From the NCBI RefSeq assembly GCF_028747205.1, contig NZ_CP112880.1:2356001-2420000 (forward strand): 64,000 nt of DNA, given 5' to 3'. This DNA is from Streptomyces sp. CA-278952 (GTDB lineage: Bacteria; Actinomycetota; Actinomycetes; Streptomycetales; Streptomycetaceae). Under the pieces are notes generated by a model. It was not told the DNA's origin. It saw only the letters and a list, made by a program, of their open reading frames with translations, and did no database searches. The number at the start of each line of letters is the position of its first letter. The first letter of the stretch is position 1. This document shows positions 1 to 8,673 of this stretch, piece by piece. A program made the translations under genes and the position numbers.

Positions 1-1
1 G

Positions 2-1363
2 TATCTGCTCGTGCTGGTGCTCGCCGCCGCCGACGGGGCGCGGATCGCCCGGCGTTCGGCGCTGGGCGGGGCGTGGCGGCCCGTTCTGGCGGTCGGGCTC
101 GGCGTGGTGTTGCTGGCCGTGCCGACGGGCGGGGCCGTGGTGTACGGCTCCGCGCGGGAGGAGGCGCGGGAGCAGATGCTGCTGGACCGGCTGGCGGCCG
201 GGGACGAGCGGGTCGCGGCGGCTTCGCGGCAGCCGTTCGGCTCGGCGAAGGGCGAGTACGAGCGGGCGCTCGACGCCTATCGCGCGCTCGGTGAGGACCA
301 TCCCGGCTCCCGGGCCGCGAAGCTCGTCCCGGACCGCCTGAAGACGTACTACGACGCCGTCTCCGCCCCGTACACCGAGAAGCGGCTCTGTGAGGCCGTC
401 GCGCCGTTGACCTATCTGCGGACGCTTCCCGACTCGGTGGACGAGAAGCTGCTGGGCGCGCTCGCCGCGTGGCCCGACGAACCGCTCGCCGTGTCGTTGT
501 ACGGGTGCGGTGTGTCGCGTCTGGGCGGGCCGGGCGGCGGCGGCACGGAGCTGGGAGAGCTGTTGCGCACGTTCCCCGATTCCGCCTCCGCGCGGCAGGT
601 GGGGCCGGCGATCGGGAAGCGGATCGAGGAGCAGGTCGCGGCGGTGAAGGGGGCCGAGCCGTGTGCGGCCACCGAGGTGCTGCGGGGCCTCGGCGCCACC
701 GCGTCCGGCCTCCCCGCCGAGGAGGTGAAGGCGCTGCGCGGTGACGCCGACAAGGGTGTCGTGGACGGGGTGTACGCCTGCGGGGTCGACCAGTTCGAGG
801 ACGGGAAGTTCGGCGACGCGCGCACGACGCTGACCGACTTCGCGCGGACGTACAAGAGCGACGGGCGGGTGCGGCAGGCGCGGAACATCGCCATAGCCGC
901 GGAGATCGCCGACGATCGGCCGGCGGCGGGCAAGCGGCTGCCGCCGTCGAAGCGGCCCGGCGGCTCCCGGATGGAACTGGTCATCAGCAATGACGCGCCG
1001 AACGCGGTCGAGGTGCTCTACACCGGTCCGGTCACCGGCACCGTCACGCTGAAGGCCTGCGCCGGCTGTGAGCGGTACCGCGCCTCCGAGGGCTCGCGGC
1101 GGGCTTGCGGGGCGAGCGGCAGGAACTACCCGAAGGCCCGGCTTCAACTTCCGGCCGGTGAATACCACTTCCTCTACAAGCACGGCACGGGCGCGACCGC
1201 CCGGGTGGACAGCTACTCCTCCGGGACGAAGGTCCAGCCGGGCTACACCTACACCAGTTGCACGTACGTCATCGAGCGGAACCCGTTCGACCTGGACCTG
1301 CCGCAGCTTCCGGATCCGATCCAGCCGGCGCTCAGCCCTTGGGGCGCGGGCTCCTCTCGATGA
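2..1363 (+). CDS. Membrane-anchored hypothetical protein, 5' end cut by the window
   Basis: The frame is open to the window edge. Its first in-frame start (GTG at 11) lies inside a hydrophobic stretch (YLLVLVLAAA), so the true N-terminus is probably upstream. A second membrane segment follows at about residues 24-46 (VLAVGLGVVLLAVPTGGAVV). The rest is a roughly 400-residue domain predicted to be outside the cytoplasm, with several cysteines. A C-terminal beta-rich part (about 310-430) starts at SRMELVISND and carries a C-A-G-C pair. No family was recognised. Its last 32 bases overlap the end of the convergent kinase gene, so both stop codons lie inside the neighbour's coding sequence. Function unknown. 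Confidence 0.75.
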   Translation, partial: YLLVLVLAAADGARIARRSALGGAWRPVLAVGLGVVLLAVPTGGAVVYGSAREEAREQMLLDRLAAGDERVAAASRQPFGSAKGEYERALDAYRALGEDHPGSRAAKLVPDRLKTYYDAVSAPYTEKRLCEAVAPLTYLRTLPDSVDEKLLGALAAWPDEPLAVSLYGCGVSRLGGPGGGGTELGELLRTFPDSASARQVGPAIGKRIEEQVAAVKGAEPCAATEVLRGLGATASGLPAEEVKALRGDADKGVVDGVYACGVDQFEDGKFGDARTTLTDFARTYKSDGRVRQARNIAIAAEIADDRPAAGKRLPPSKRPGGSRMELVISNDAPNAVEVLYTGPVTGTVTLKACAGCERYRASEGSRRACGASGRNYPKARLQLPAGEYHFLYKHGTGATARVDSYSSGTKVQPGYTYTSCTYVIERNPFDLDLPQLPDPIQPALSPWGAGSSR

Positions 1364-3362
1364 CCCGGCCGTCCAGCTCGGCGGTGAGGAAGGCGCCGCC
1401 GTGCGAGTCGGAGACGTAGACGCGCAGGACCGGGCGGTCGTCGTGGAAGGGCGAGGAGGGGTCCACGATCACGTAACGGCTCTCCGGCTCGTCGACGTTG
1501 AGCGTCTTCTCCGCCGTCTTCAGCAGGGCGGGGAGCGCGTCCCAGTCGACGGAGTTCAGGTCGATCGTCGTGGACCCGGACGGCAGGGTGCCGCCCATGT
1601 CGGCGTTCTTCGCCCGGCCGTCGCGGTAGCTGAAGCGGTCGTACAGCGCGGCGTTGGACTTCAGCGGCGCGTCGGCGGAGGCGTGCTCGGCGTAGAGGGT
1701 GAAGTCGGTGACCTTCGTCCCGCCCATGAGCGGCTTCATCGCCTTGATCGCCGCCCGTGCGCCGTCCGGGGTCAGCAGGTCCACGGTCTCCGGTGCCTTC
1801 TCCCCGGGGTCACCGGACCCGGCGGTGTCGTCGGACCCGGCGGTGTCACCGGACCCGGCGGTGTCGTCGGCCACCGCGTCCGGCGCCGGAGCGGAGACCT
1901 GTGGGGCGCTCGCCCGGTCGCGCGGGCGGTCGTCGTTGTCGGAGCCCTGGGAGGAGAACGGGTCGGCCGTCCACAGGATGGCGCCCGCGATCACCACGGC
2001 CGAGACGACGGACGACGCGGCGCTGATCCGCCAGGCCCGACGCTCGGTGCGGCGGCCGCGCTCGTGCGGCGCGCCGTAGGGATCGGTGGCGGGCCGCTGG
2101 TACGGGTCGCCGCCGGGTGTGGGGGTCGGCGCGGCGGCGGGGGTCGGCGCGGTGGCGGAAGTCGGGGAGCCGTAGCCCGTCGGGGCGCGATCCTCCGGGC
2201 CCGCGGGCGAGGAGGGCGGGGCGGAGGCACCGCCGGGCCGGGTGGCGGACCCGCCGGGCCGGGCGGACGACGGATCCTTCCGGTCGGACACGGGTGACGG
2301 GGGCGACACCGACCCGGACGCGGGTTCCGGCCGGGGCAGCGTCGTGGCGGCCGTCTGCGTGGGCGTGCTGTGCACGGACCCGGGGTGCGCGGACTCGGGG
2401 TGCGCGGGCCCGGGGTGCGCGGACGCGGGGTGCACGGACCCGGGGTGCACGGACCCGGGGTGCGCGGACGCGGGCCGCTCCCGTACGGGCTCCGTGGGTG
2501 TCGGGGCGGGGCTGCTCCCGCCCGTGCGCGCGGCCTCGGCCAGCAGGCGGTCGAGGGTCTCGGCGTCCGGGCGGGCCGGGATGTCCCTGGTGAGGAGCGC
2601 GTTGAGTACCGGGGTGAGGGATCCGGCCCGCGCCGGGGGCGGGATCTCCTCGTCGAGCACGGCGGCCAGCGTGGCCAGGGTGGTGGCCCGGCGCAGCGGA
2701 TGGTGGCCCTCGACGGCCACGTACAGCATCATGCCGAGCGACCAGAGGTCGGAGGACGGGTCGCCCTCGGTGCCCCGGATCCGCTCGGGGGCTATGTAGT
2801 CGGGCGAGCCGATGAGGGCGCCCGTCATGGTGAGGCTGGTCGACTCGCGGATGGCGGCGATGCCGAAGTCCGTGAGGACGGGGCGGCCGTCGGGGCGCAG
2901 CAGCACGTTGGCGGGCTTGACGTCGCGGTGCTGGATGCCGGCGGCGTGGGCGGCGCGGAGGGCGGAGAGGATGCCGCGTCCCAGCTCGGCGGCCTCCGCG
3001 GGTTCCATGGGCCCGTGGGCGAGCCGGTCGTGCAGGGAGGAGCCGGCCACCAGCTCCATCACGATCCACGGGTAGCCGTCCTCGCCGGGATCGACGATGT
3101 GGTGGACGGTGACCACGTTCGGATGGTCGACCCGGGCCAGGGCACGGGCCTCGCGCAACACCCGGGCGCGCAGGGTGCGGGCGCCCTCGGGGTCGTACTC
3201 CGCAAGCGCCGGGTCAGGGGGCCGTACCTCCTTGAGGGCGACATCGCGGTGGAGCGCCTCGTCGCGGGCCCGCCAGACCATGCCCATGCCACCGCTGCCG
3301 AGCCGCTCCGCCAGCGTGAAGCGGCCGTCGATCACCCGTCCCGAGGGGGCCTCTGCGCTCAT
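1332..3362 (-). CDS. Transmembrane Ser/Thr protein kinase, PknB type
   Basis: This is a Hanks-type kinase of 676 residues that phosphorylates Ser/Thr on target proteins. The catalytic domain (about 14-270) is complete: Gly-rich loop GSGGMG at 22-27, ATP-binding Lys44 in VALK, HRDVKPAN at 145-152 and DFG at 165-167. A long Pro/Ser/His-rich linker follows, containing seven pentapeptide repeats (about 296-330). One membrane helix lies at about 447-466 (SSVVSAVVIAGAILW) and a roughly 200-residue extracytoplasmic domain follows without PASTA repeats. Just after the helix are three DTAGS(G/D) hexapeptides. The start is ATG at 3362. The sensor domain was not recognised, so the ligand is unknown. Confidence 0.93.
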   Translation of the reverse strand: MSAEAPSGRVIDGRFTLAERLGSGGMGMVWRARDEALHRDVALKEVRPPDPALAEYDPEGARTLRARVLREARALARVDHPNVVTVHHIVDPGEDGYPWIVMELVAGSSLHDRLAHGPMEPAEAAELGRGILSALRAAHAAGIQHRDVKPANVLLRPDGRPVLTDFGIAAIRESTSLTMTGALIGSPDYIAPERIRGTEGDPSSDLWSLGMMLYVAVEGHHPLRRATTLATLAAVLDEEIPPPARAGSLTPVLNALLTRDIPARPDAETLDRLLAEAARTGGSSPAPTPTEPVRERPASAHPGSVHPGSVHPASAHPGPAHPESAHPGSVHSTPTQTAATTLPRPEPASGSVSPPSPVSDRKDPSSARPGGSATRPGGASAPPSSPAGPEDRAPTGYGSPTSATAPTPAAAPTPTPGGDPYQRPATDPYGAPHERGRRTERRAWRISAASSVVSAVVIAGAILWTADPFSSQGSDNDDRPRDRASAPQVSAPAPDAVADDTAGSGDTAGSDDTAGSGDPGEKAPETVDLLTPDGARAAIKAMKPLMGGTKVTDFTLYAEHASADAPLKSNAALYDRFSYRDGRAKNADMGGTLPSGSTTIDLNSVDWDALPALLKTAEKTLNVDEPESRYVIVDPSSPFHDDRPVLRVYVSDSHGGAFLTAELDGRVIERSPRPKG
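1811..1864. repeat. Three 18-bp tandem repeats inside the kinase gene
   Basis: Three units (1811-1828, 1829-1846, 1847-1864) differ only in their first bases and share the core CGGACCCGGCGGTGT. On the minus strand they encode DTAGSG, DTAGSD, DTAGSG just outside the membrane segment. The unit is a multiple of three, so copy-number change lengthens the spacer without a frameshift. Confidence 0.9.
2371..2475. repeat. Seven 15-bp tandem repeats encoding pentapeptides in the kinase linker
   Basis: Seven consecutive 15-bp units run from 2371 to 2475, close to TGCACGGACCCGGGG with one to three substitutions each. On the minus strand they encode HPGSV-like pentapeptides (variants with A, E or P) in the linker between kinase domain and membrane helix. 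Frame is kept whatever the copy number. Confidence 0.93.
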
Positions 3363-3481
3363 GGGCCGTAGCGTACGGGGGCCTTACGACAACGGGGCGG
3401 CGGGGCGGCGGGGCGGCAGGGCCGTACGGACTGCCGGGCGGCGACGGGCCATCGGCCGTGATCCGTTCGCGAGGCGACGTC

Positions 3482-3577
3482 GGGCCGCGTCGCTTCCGGA
3501 CCGCGTCGTTCTCGGACCGCGTCGTTCTCGGGTCGCGTCGTTCTCGGGCCGCGTCCCCGTCAGGTCGCGTCCCCGTC
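3482..3577. repeat. Six 16-bp tandem repeats abutting the ku stop codon
   Basis: Six exact-length 16-bp units fill 3482-3577. The first four are variants of GGACCGCGTCGTTCTC and the last two carry CCCCGTC at their ends. The array runs into the ku stop codon (3576-3578 on the minus strand). The rest of 3363-3575 holds a GGCGG run near 3400 and nothing else I recognise. Confidence 0.85.
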
Positions 3578-4754
3578 AGGCCGAGGTGCGTTTGCGGGAG
3601 GACGCCGTCTTCTTCCCCGCCGGGCCGCCGCTCGACGACGTCCGCTTCTTCGCAGCGGGCTTCTTGGCATCGGACTTCTTCGCCGTGGGCTTCCTCGGGG
3701 TGGACTCCTTCGCCGTGGACTTCCTCGCCGTGGACTTCTTCGCGCCGGTGGACTTGGGAGCGGACTTCTTCGTCGTGGAGCTTCCGGAGCGGGTGACCGT
3801 CTTGCCGGTCGGGGTGCGGTGGGTGGTCTTCTGCGCGGCTTCGGTGGTCTTCTCCGCGGCTTCGGTGGCCTTCTGCGCGGTCTTCCCGGACGCCTTCGAC
3901 GACGTCTTCTTGATGGGGTGGACGTCGGCCATGTCCCCACCGCTGCCGCCGTCGCCCGCGCCCTCACCCTCGTCGTGCTGGGATTTCCTGGCCGCCCGCA
4001 CGCTGTTCTCCAGGGCCGCGATCAGGTCGATGACCTTGCCGCCGCCGGTGTCCTCGGGTTCGGCCGGGAGCACGCTCTCGCCGGATGCCTTCGCGGCGAC
4101 GAGTTCCTCCACCGCCTCTCGGTAGTCGTCGTGGAGGCTGTCCATGTCGACCTCGCCGAGGGTGTTCATCAGGGTGTCCGCCAGGTCGAGTTCGGCGTCG
4201 CGGATCGTGACGTCGCCGTCCGGGGCCGCGTCCTGCGGGGGGCGGATCTCGTCGGGCCACAGGAGGCCGTGCATGGCGATCACGTCGTCCACGACGCGGA
4301 GCATGCCGAGCCGTTCGCGGCCGCGCAGGGCGTACTTGGCGACGGCGACCCTGTTGCTGTGCTTGAGGGCCTCGCGGAGCAGGGTGTACGGCTTGGCGGC
4401 CGGGACTCCGTTGGCGGAGAGGTAGTACGCCGCGTCCATCTGGAGGGGGTCGATCCGGTCGGCGGGCACGAAGGCGACGATCTCGATCGTCTTCGCCGTC
4501 GGCAGCGGGAGCTGGGCGAGATCCTCGTCGGTGATCGGGATCATCGTGCCGTCGGTGTCCTCGTACGCCTTGCCTATCTCGCCGCCGGAGACCTCCTCCT
4601 CGTCCAGTTCACAGACCTTGCGGTACCGGATCCGGCCACCGTCGGCGAGGTGGATCTGCCGGAAGCTGATCGAGTGGTTCTCGGTGGCGTTGATCAGTTT
4701 GATCGGGATGCTGACCAGCCCGAAGGAGATCGCACCGTTCCATATGGACCTCAC
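3576..4754 (-). CDS. ku: Ku DNA-end-binding protein with long Lys/Ser/Thr-rich tail
   Basis: Prokaryotic Ku forms a ring-shaped homodimer on double-strand ends and recruits LigD-type enzymes for non-homologous end joining. The 392-residue protein opens with the typical MRSIWNGAISFGLVSIPIKL and keeps the Ku core to about residue 255. Residues 275-392 form a low-complexity tail of repeated AKKS/ARKS/KPTAKK blocks, like a histone H1 tail and expected to bind DNA. This is longer than the roughly 270-290-residue minimal Ku. The start is ATG at 4754. The gene is divergent from a LigD polymerase gene with 78 bp between the chosen starts, which suggests a shared control region. Confidence 0.96.
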   Translation of the reverse strand: MRSIWNGAISFGLVSIPIKLINATENHSISFRQIHLADGGRIRYRKVCELDEEEVSGGEIGKAYEDTDGTMIPITDEDLAQLPLPTAKTIEIVAFVPADRIDPLQMDAAYYLSANGVPAAKPYTLLREALKHSNRVAVAKYALRGRERLGMLRVVDDVIAMHGLLWPDEIRPPQDAAPDGDVTIRDAELDLADTLMNTLGEVDMDSLHDDYREAVEELVAAKASGESVLPAEPEDTGGGKVIDLIAALENSVRAARKSQHDEGEGAGDGGSGGDMADVHPIKKTSSKASGKTAQKATEAAEKTTEAAQKTTHRTPTGKTVTRSGSSTTKKSAPKSTGAKKSTARKSTAKESTPRKPTAKKSDAKKPAAKKRTSSSGGPAGKKTASSRKRTSA

Positions 4755-4832
4755 CGTTCACCCCTTGCCGACCGTTGAGCACTCTTGAGGCTTTGGAGAC
4801 GCTTCGTTGCTATTTCGTGTGATTCTTATCGT

Positions 4833-5723
4833 ATGACGCCGATCACCGAGGTGGAGGGGCGACGGGTCTCGCTCAGCAATCTCGACAAGGTCCTGTATCC
4901 GGCCACCGGGACGACCAAGGGAGAGGTGCTGCACTACTACGCGGCCACCGCGGGCAGCGTGATCCTGCCCCATCTGCGCGATCGCCCCGTGTCCTTCCTG
5001 CGCTACCCGGACGGGCCGGACGGCCAGGTCTTCTTCACCAAGAATCCGCCGCCCGGTACGCCCGCCTGGGTGGGGACCACCGCCGTTCCCCGGAGCGAGG
5101 ACCCGGGTGCCCGGCAGGTGGTCGTGCGGGATCTGGCCTCCCTGATGTGGGCGGCCAACCTGGTGGTGGAGTTCCACACCCCGCAGTGGCGTGAGGACGC
5201 GCCGGAGATCGCCGACCGGATGGTCTTCGACCTGGACCCCGGCTCGCCCGCGACCGTCGTGGAGTGCTGCACGGTGGCGCTCTGGTTGCGGGAGCGCCTC
5301 GCGGCCGACGGGCTGACCGCGTACGGGAAGACGTCCGGGTCCAAGGGGATGCATCTGCTGGTCCCGCTGGAGCCGACCCCGTCCGGCGAGGTGTCCGCGT
5401 ACGCGAAGCGGCTCGCCGTGGAGGCGGAGGCGGCCCTGCCGGGGCTGGCCCTGCACCGGATGAAGCGCGCCCTGCGGCCGGGCAAGGTCTTCGTCGACTT
5501 CAGCCAGAACGCCGCGGCCAAGACGACGGCCACGCCCTACACCCTGCGCGCCCGGCCCGAACCCACCGTGTCGGCTCCGGTGACCTGGGACGAGATCGCC
5601 GAGTGCCGGGAGGCGGGCGCCCTGGTGTTCCGGGCCGGCGACCTGGCCGCCCGGCTGGACCGGCACGGCGATCTGCTCGCGCCCTTGAACGACCCGCGAC
5701 AAGCGCGTCCGCTGCCCGCGTGA
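4833..5723 (+). CDS. ligD: LigD-type polymerase/primase for end joining (stand-alone)
   Basis: This is an archaeo-eukaryotic primase-type polymerase of the LigD POL family (296 residues) that fills and adds nucleotides at broken ends with Ku. Recognisable blocks are LSNLDKVLYP near the N-terminus, the metal-binding FDLDPG, TSGSKGMHL and the C-terminal VFVDFSQN. There is no ligase or phosphoesterase domain: it is the polymerase module alone, so the ligase must be encoded elsewhere. A TTG in frame at 4785 would add 16 residues, but ATG at 4833 gives the usual MTPITEVEG start. It is divergent from ku. Confidence 0.93.
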   Translation: MTPITEVEGRRVSLSNLDKVLYPATGTTKGEVLHYYAATAGSVILPHLRDRPVSFLRYPDGPDGQVFFTKNPPPGTPAWVGTTAVPRSEDPGARQVVVRDLASLMWAANLVVEFHTPQWREDAPEIADRMVFDLDPGSPATVVECCTVALWLRERLAADGLTAYGKTSGSKGMHLLVPLEPTPSGEVSAYAKRLAVEAEAALPGLALHRMKRALRPGKVFVDFSQNAAAKTTATPYTLRARPEPTVSAPVTWDEIAECREAGALVFRAGDLAARLDRHGDLLAPLNDPRQARPLPA

Positions 5724-5861
5724 CACACCCCCGGTTCACAGGAACCCACAGCCGTATCGTCTTGACCGGGTCATGACCTGGTTACGGCGCGAGGAAAGGC
5801 CACATGTGGCGGGTGGATTGTCGGGCCCGTGGTGCACACTCTGCGCAGGCGCTTTCTCCAG

Positions 5862-5909
5862 GGCGCGCCGGGAGGGGTGTGACGGACAGGGCGCGCCACG
5901 GGGCGCGCC
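5862..5909. repeat. Three GGCGCGCC octamers in 48 bp
   Basis: The 8-bp palindrome GGCGCGCC occurs at 5862-5869, 5890-5897 and 5902-5909, just upstream of the HEAT-repeat gene. Another 10-bp palindrome, GGTCATGACC, lies at 5769-5778. They may be chance in GC-rich DNA or a regulator site; no function can be assigned. Confidence 0.5.
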
Positions 5910-5946
5910 GGTCCGGGCGCTGTCGTGATCGTGGGGAGGGGATGGC

Positions 5947-8133
5947 GTGTTCTCGGGGATCGACGAGGTCGACTGGGCCTCGATGGAGCATGCCTACGGG
6001 CCTGCCGACGACGTGCCGGAGCTCCTGCGGGGGCTCGCGTCCGAGGATCCGGCGGAGCGCGAGGCGGCGCTCGACGGCATGTACGGCGCGGTGCACCACC
6101 AGGGCGATGTGTACGCGTGCACGCTCGCTTGCATCCCGTTCCTGTTCGAGCTGGCCCTGGACCCGGGGGTGCAGGACCGCGGCAGCGTGGTCGAGCTGCT
6201 CACCAGCATCGGCGGCTTCGACCTCGACGAGGACGACGAGGCGGAGATCGACGAGGATGAGGTCGAGGGCGTAGCGAACTACGCGATGGCGGCGGCGGCG
6301 GTCACCGCGGGCGCCGGGGTGTTCTTCGAGCTGATCGCCGACGAGGACCCCGGGGTGCGGCTCGCGGCCCCTCTGGCGCTCGCCACGCTGCACCGGCACC
6401 CCGTGCAGGTGCTCGCGCTGCTGCGGGAACGGCTGCCGATGGAACCCGACGAGGAGGTGCGGCTCGCTCTCGTGGAGGCGGCCGGGCGGGTCGCGCTGCG
6501 GCACCGGCCGCTGGCGGGACGGGTCGCCCAGTGGCTGGGCCGGCTGGCGTCGCGGGCCCACTCCCCGGGGCTGCGGCTCGCGGCCCTGGCCCAGCTGGCG
6601 CGCTGTTCGCCCGAGGGGCTGCCCGGTGATGTGGTGCCGGTGGTCTCGGGGCTGCTGCGTGAGATGCGTTCCCCGATGGAGGGGGACGCGGCTCAGGGGG
6701 ACGGACCGGATCCCGACCGGGACCCGGACGCGGAGCCGGTGGACCCGGACGCCGAGCCGGTGGACGCGGAGCCGCTGGCCGCCGGGGAGACCTGCCGGGG
6801 CGAGCAGGTCGCGACGCCGACGCTCGTGGGGCAGTTGCGGTCGCTGTCCGCGCAGGAGAGCGCCGGGCGCGGCGCCCCCTGGGCCGCGGATCTGCTGCGC
6901 ACCCTGCACGTCGGCCTCGACGACCGGGTGGGCGACCGCACGGCGCTGCTCGCCGACCAGTTGCGCAGCCCCGACCGCCGGCAGCGCATCGACGCCGTGC
7001 GGATGAGCGGCGGGCTGATACGGGCCTGGCGCGGCCCCTACGAGGAGCTGGTGGCGCTCGTCGGTGATCAGCTGTCCGACCCCGAGCCCCGGCTGGCGGA
7101 GGCCGCGTCCCATGTGCTGGAGGAGTTGTTCGGCCTCGCCGCGCCCGCCGCGGACGCCCTGGCCGCCCGGCTGGCCGACCGTCCCGGGGACTGGGTGAAG
7201 TCCTGGGCCAGTGGTCCGCCCGGGCTCGGCTCCACCGTGAAGGCCCTGGCCCGCCTCGGCGACGCCCGGGCGGTGCCCGCGCTCGCGGCGGCGCTGGAGC
7301 TGCCGCAGGTGGCGCACGACGTGGGGTTCGCGGTGGGCCATCTGGGGGCGGCGGCCCAGCCGCTCGCCGGGGCGCTGCGGAGCAGGCTCGCGGAGGTCGA
7401 GCTGGACGAGGGGGCCTACGACCGGGCGAGTCCGCTGCTGGCCGGGCTGACCGGGCTGCGGGCGGGCGAGGCGACGCCCGAGGTGCTGCGGGTGCTGCGC
7501 GGGGCGCCGGAGTACCGGGGCGAGTGGCTGCGTACGGCGGCGCTGCGGGCGCTGGGTTCGTTCGGGCCGGCGGCGCGGGAGGCCGTCCCGGAGCTGCGGG
7601 CGCTGATCAGCCGGCCGGGGACGGCCTCCGCGACGGAGGCGGCCGAGGCGCTGTGGGCGATCTCCGGGGACGCCGAGGCGGTGCTGCCGGCGCTGATCGA
7701 GGGCCTCCAGTCGCACCAGGTGCACGAGCGGCGGGCGGCGGCGGTGGCGCTGGGGTCCCTCGGGCCGCGCGCCGCGGTGGTCGCGCCCCGGCTGCGCGGG
7801 CTGCTGGCGCACGAGGAGCTGTGGCTGCGGGTCGACGCGGCGATCGCGCTGTGGGAGGTGTCCGGCCGGTCGCAGGAGACCGTCGAGGCGTTGCTCGCCG
7901 GCTGGGAGCGGAGCCGTCATGTGCGGGTCCGGGTGGCAGAATGCGTAGCACGGATGGGGCCGGTCCCGGAGGGGTCGGCCGCAGCACACGTCCTGCGGAG
8001 CGAACTCGCCTCCGTACGCCGTCACAACGCGATGGACGGCGGGTACGGCAGTCATGACATCCACGAGGACGAGAAGCTCCTGGCACTGTGCCGACGGGCA
8101 CTCCGGGGGACGGGGAAAGGAACCACGGCATGA
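5947..8133 (+). CDS. Large HEAT-repeat protein
   Basis: A 728-residue alpha-solenoid protein. Repeated helical pairs with the HEAT pattern (for example LARLGDARAVPALAAAL, AVALGSLGPRAAVVAPRLR) run through most of the chain. An acidic stretch lies at about 95-110 and a DPDAEPVDPDAEPVD insertion near 260. HEAT solenoids are binding scaffolds and no catalytic motif is visible. The start is GTG at 5947 with a purine-rich GGGGAGGGG just upstream. The stop overlaps the start of the next gene (ATGA at 8130-8133), so the two are translationally coupled and probably act together. Location is probably cytoplasmic, as no signal peptide or membrane helix is seen. Confidence 0.85.
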   Translation: MFSGIDEVDWASMEHAYGPADDVPELLRGLASEDPAEREAALDGMYGAVHHQGDVYACTLACIPFLFELALDPGVQDRGSVVELLTSIGGFDLDEDDEAEIDEDEVEGVANYAMAAAAVTAGAGVFFELIADEDPGVRLAAPLALATLHRHPVQVLALLRERLPMEPDEEVRLALVEAAGRVALRHRPLAGRVAQWLGRLASRAHSPGLRLAALAQLARCSPEGLPGDVVPVVSGLLREMRSPMEGDAAQGDGPDPDRDPDAEPVDPDAEPVDAEPLAAGETCRGEQVATPTLVGQLRSLSAQESAGRGAPWAADLLRTLHVGLDDRVGDRTALLADQLRSPDRRQRIDAVRMSGGLIRAWRGPYEELVALVGDQLSDPEPRLAEAASHVLEELFGLAAPAADALAARLADRPGDWVKSWASGPPGLGSTVKALARLGDARAVPALAAALELPQVAHDVGFAVGHLGAAAQPLAGALRSRLAEVELDEGAYDRASPLLAGLTGLRAGEATPEVLRVLRGAPEYRGEWLRTAALRALGSFGPAAREAVPELRALISRPGTASATEAAEALWAISGDAEAVLPALIEGLQSHQVHERRAAAVALGSLGPRAAVVAPRLRGLLAHEELWLRVDAAIALWEVSGRSQETVEALLAGWERSRHVRVRVAECVARMGPVPEGSAAAHVLRSELASVRRHNAMDGGYGSHDIHEDEKLLALCRRALRGTGKGTTA

Positions 8134-8447
8134 TCATTTTCGGTACCAAGGGCTACCTCCAGCAGCTGGCCATCCTGACGATGGTGTGTGGCTGGTGCGG
8201 CAATCCGGCGGCGCACACCCTGCGCAAGCGGGTCACGAAGTTCACGCTGTTCTTCGTGCCCCTGTTCCCGTTCTCGACGAAGTACGCTACGCAGTGCACG
8301 TTCTGCGGCGGGGAGCGGCAGATACCCCAGGAGGAGGCGGACCAGCTGCTCGCCCAGGCCGCGGCCGGGCAGGACGGCAACGCCCACGGCCAGGCCCCGC
8401 AGCAGCCCGGATTCACGCCTCCCGGGCAGAACCCGTACCAGCGCTGA
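8130..8447 (+). CDS. Small zinc-ribbon protein with hydrophobic centre
   Basis: A 105-residue protein. Two Cys pairs (CGWC and CTFC, about 35 residues apart) form a likely zinc ribbon around a hydrophobic stretch (FTLFFVPLFPFSTKY). The last 30 residues are Gln/Pro/Gly-rich. The ATG at 8130 is preferred because it overlaps the upstream stop as ATGA and follows GGGGAAAGGAAC. A GTG-type start 42 bases earlier would lie inside the HEAT gene without a better ribosome site. Proteins of this zinc-ribbon (zinc-ribbon_15-like) kind are common in actinomycetes without known function. Confidence 0.85.
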   Translation: MIIFGTKGYLQQLAILTMVCGWCGNPAAHTLRKRVTKFTLFFVPLFPFSTKYATQCTFCGGERQIPQEEADQLLAQAAAGQDGNAHGQAPQQPGFTPPGQNPYQR

Positions 8448-8472
8448 GCCGCACCAGGAGAGAAACCGAACC

Positions 8473-8493
8473 GTACGGGCTTCGAGCCCGTAC
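8473..8493. terminator. GC-rich hairpin after the zinc-ribbon gene
   Basis: GTACGGGCT (8473-8481), a TCG loop, then AGCCCGTAC (8485-8493) form a perfect 9-bp stem 26 bases after the stop. There is no U tract, as is usual for Streptomyces terminators. Confidence 0.6.
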
Positions 8494-8525
8494 CGGCGAT
8501 GGACCCGCGGCCCTCCTGACCGCTC

Positions 8526-8555
8526 CGGCCCCGTGGTCCCATGACCGCGGGGCCG
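8526..8555. terminator. Second hairpin in the same gap
   Basis: CGGCCCCG at 8526-8533 pairs with CGGGGCCG at 8548-8555. The inner part (GTGGTC / GACCGC) extends the stem with one mismatch. It probably backs up the hairpin at 8473 and separates the HEAT/zinc-ribbon operon from the lipoprotein/kinase operon. Confidence 0.5.
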
Positions 8556-8673
8556 CGTTCGTTGCACAGGGGTACGAAGTCGGCATTGCGCACGGTCGTC
8601 CGATTAGGGTGTGAGACCGCTGTGTCGTCCGTCGTCTACCGTCCGTCGTCCGTCGTCGAAGAGGAGGCGAGCC

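Noticed and set aside
3482-3577. Possible CRISPR-like array after ku
   Set aside because: Units are directly adjacent, 16 bp, with no unique spacers and no cas genes.
4758-5726. Open frame antisense to the LigD polymerase gene
   Set aside because: Arg/Gly/His-rich shadow without motifs; the sense gene is a clear family member.
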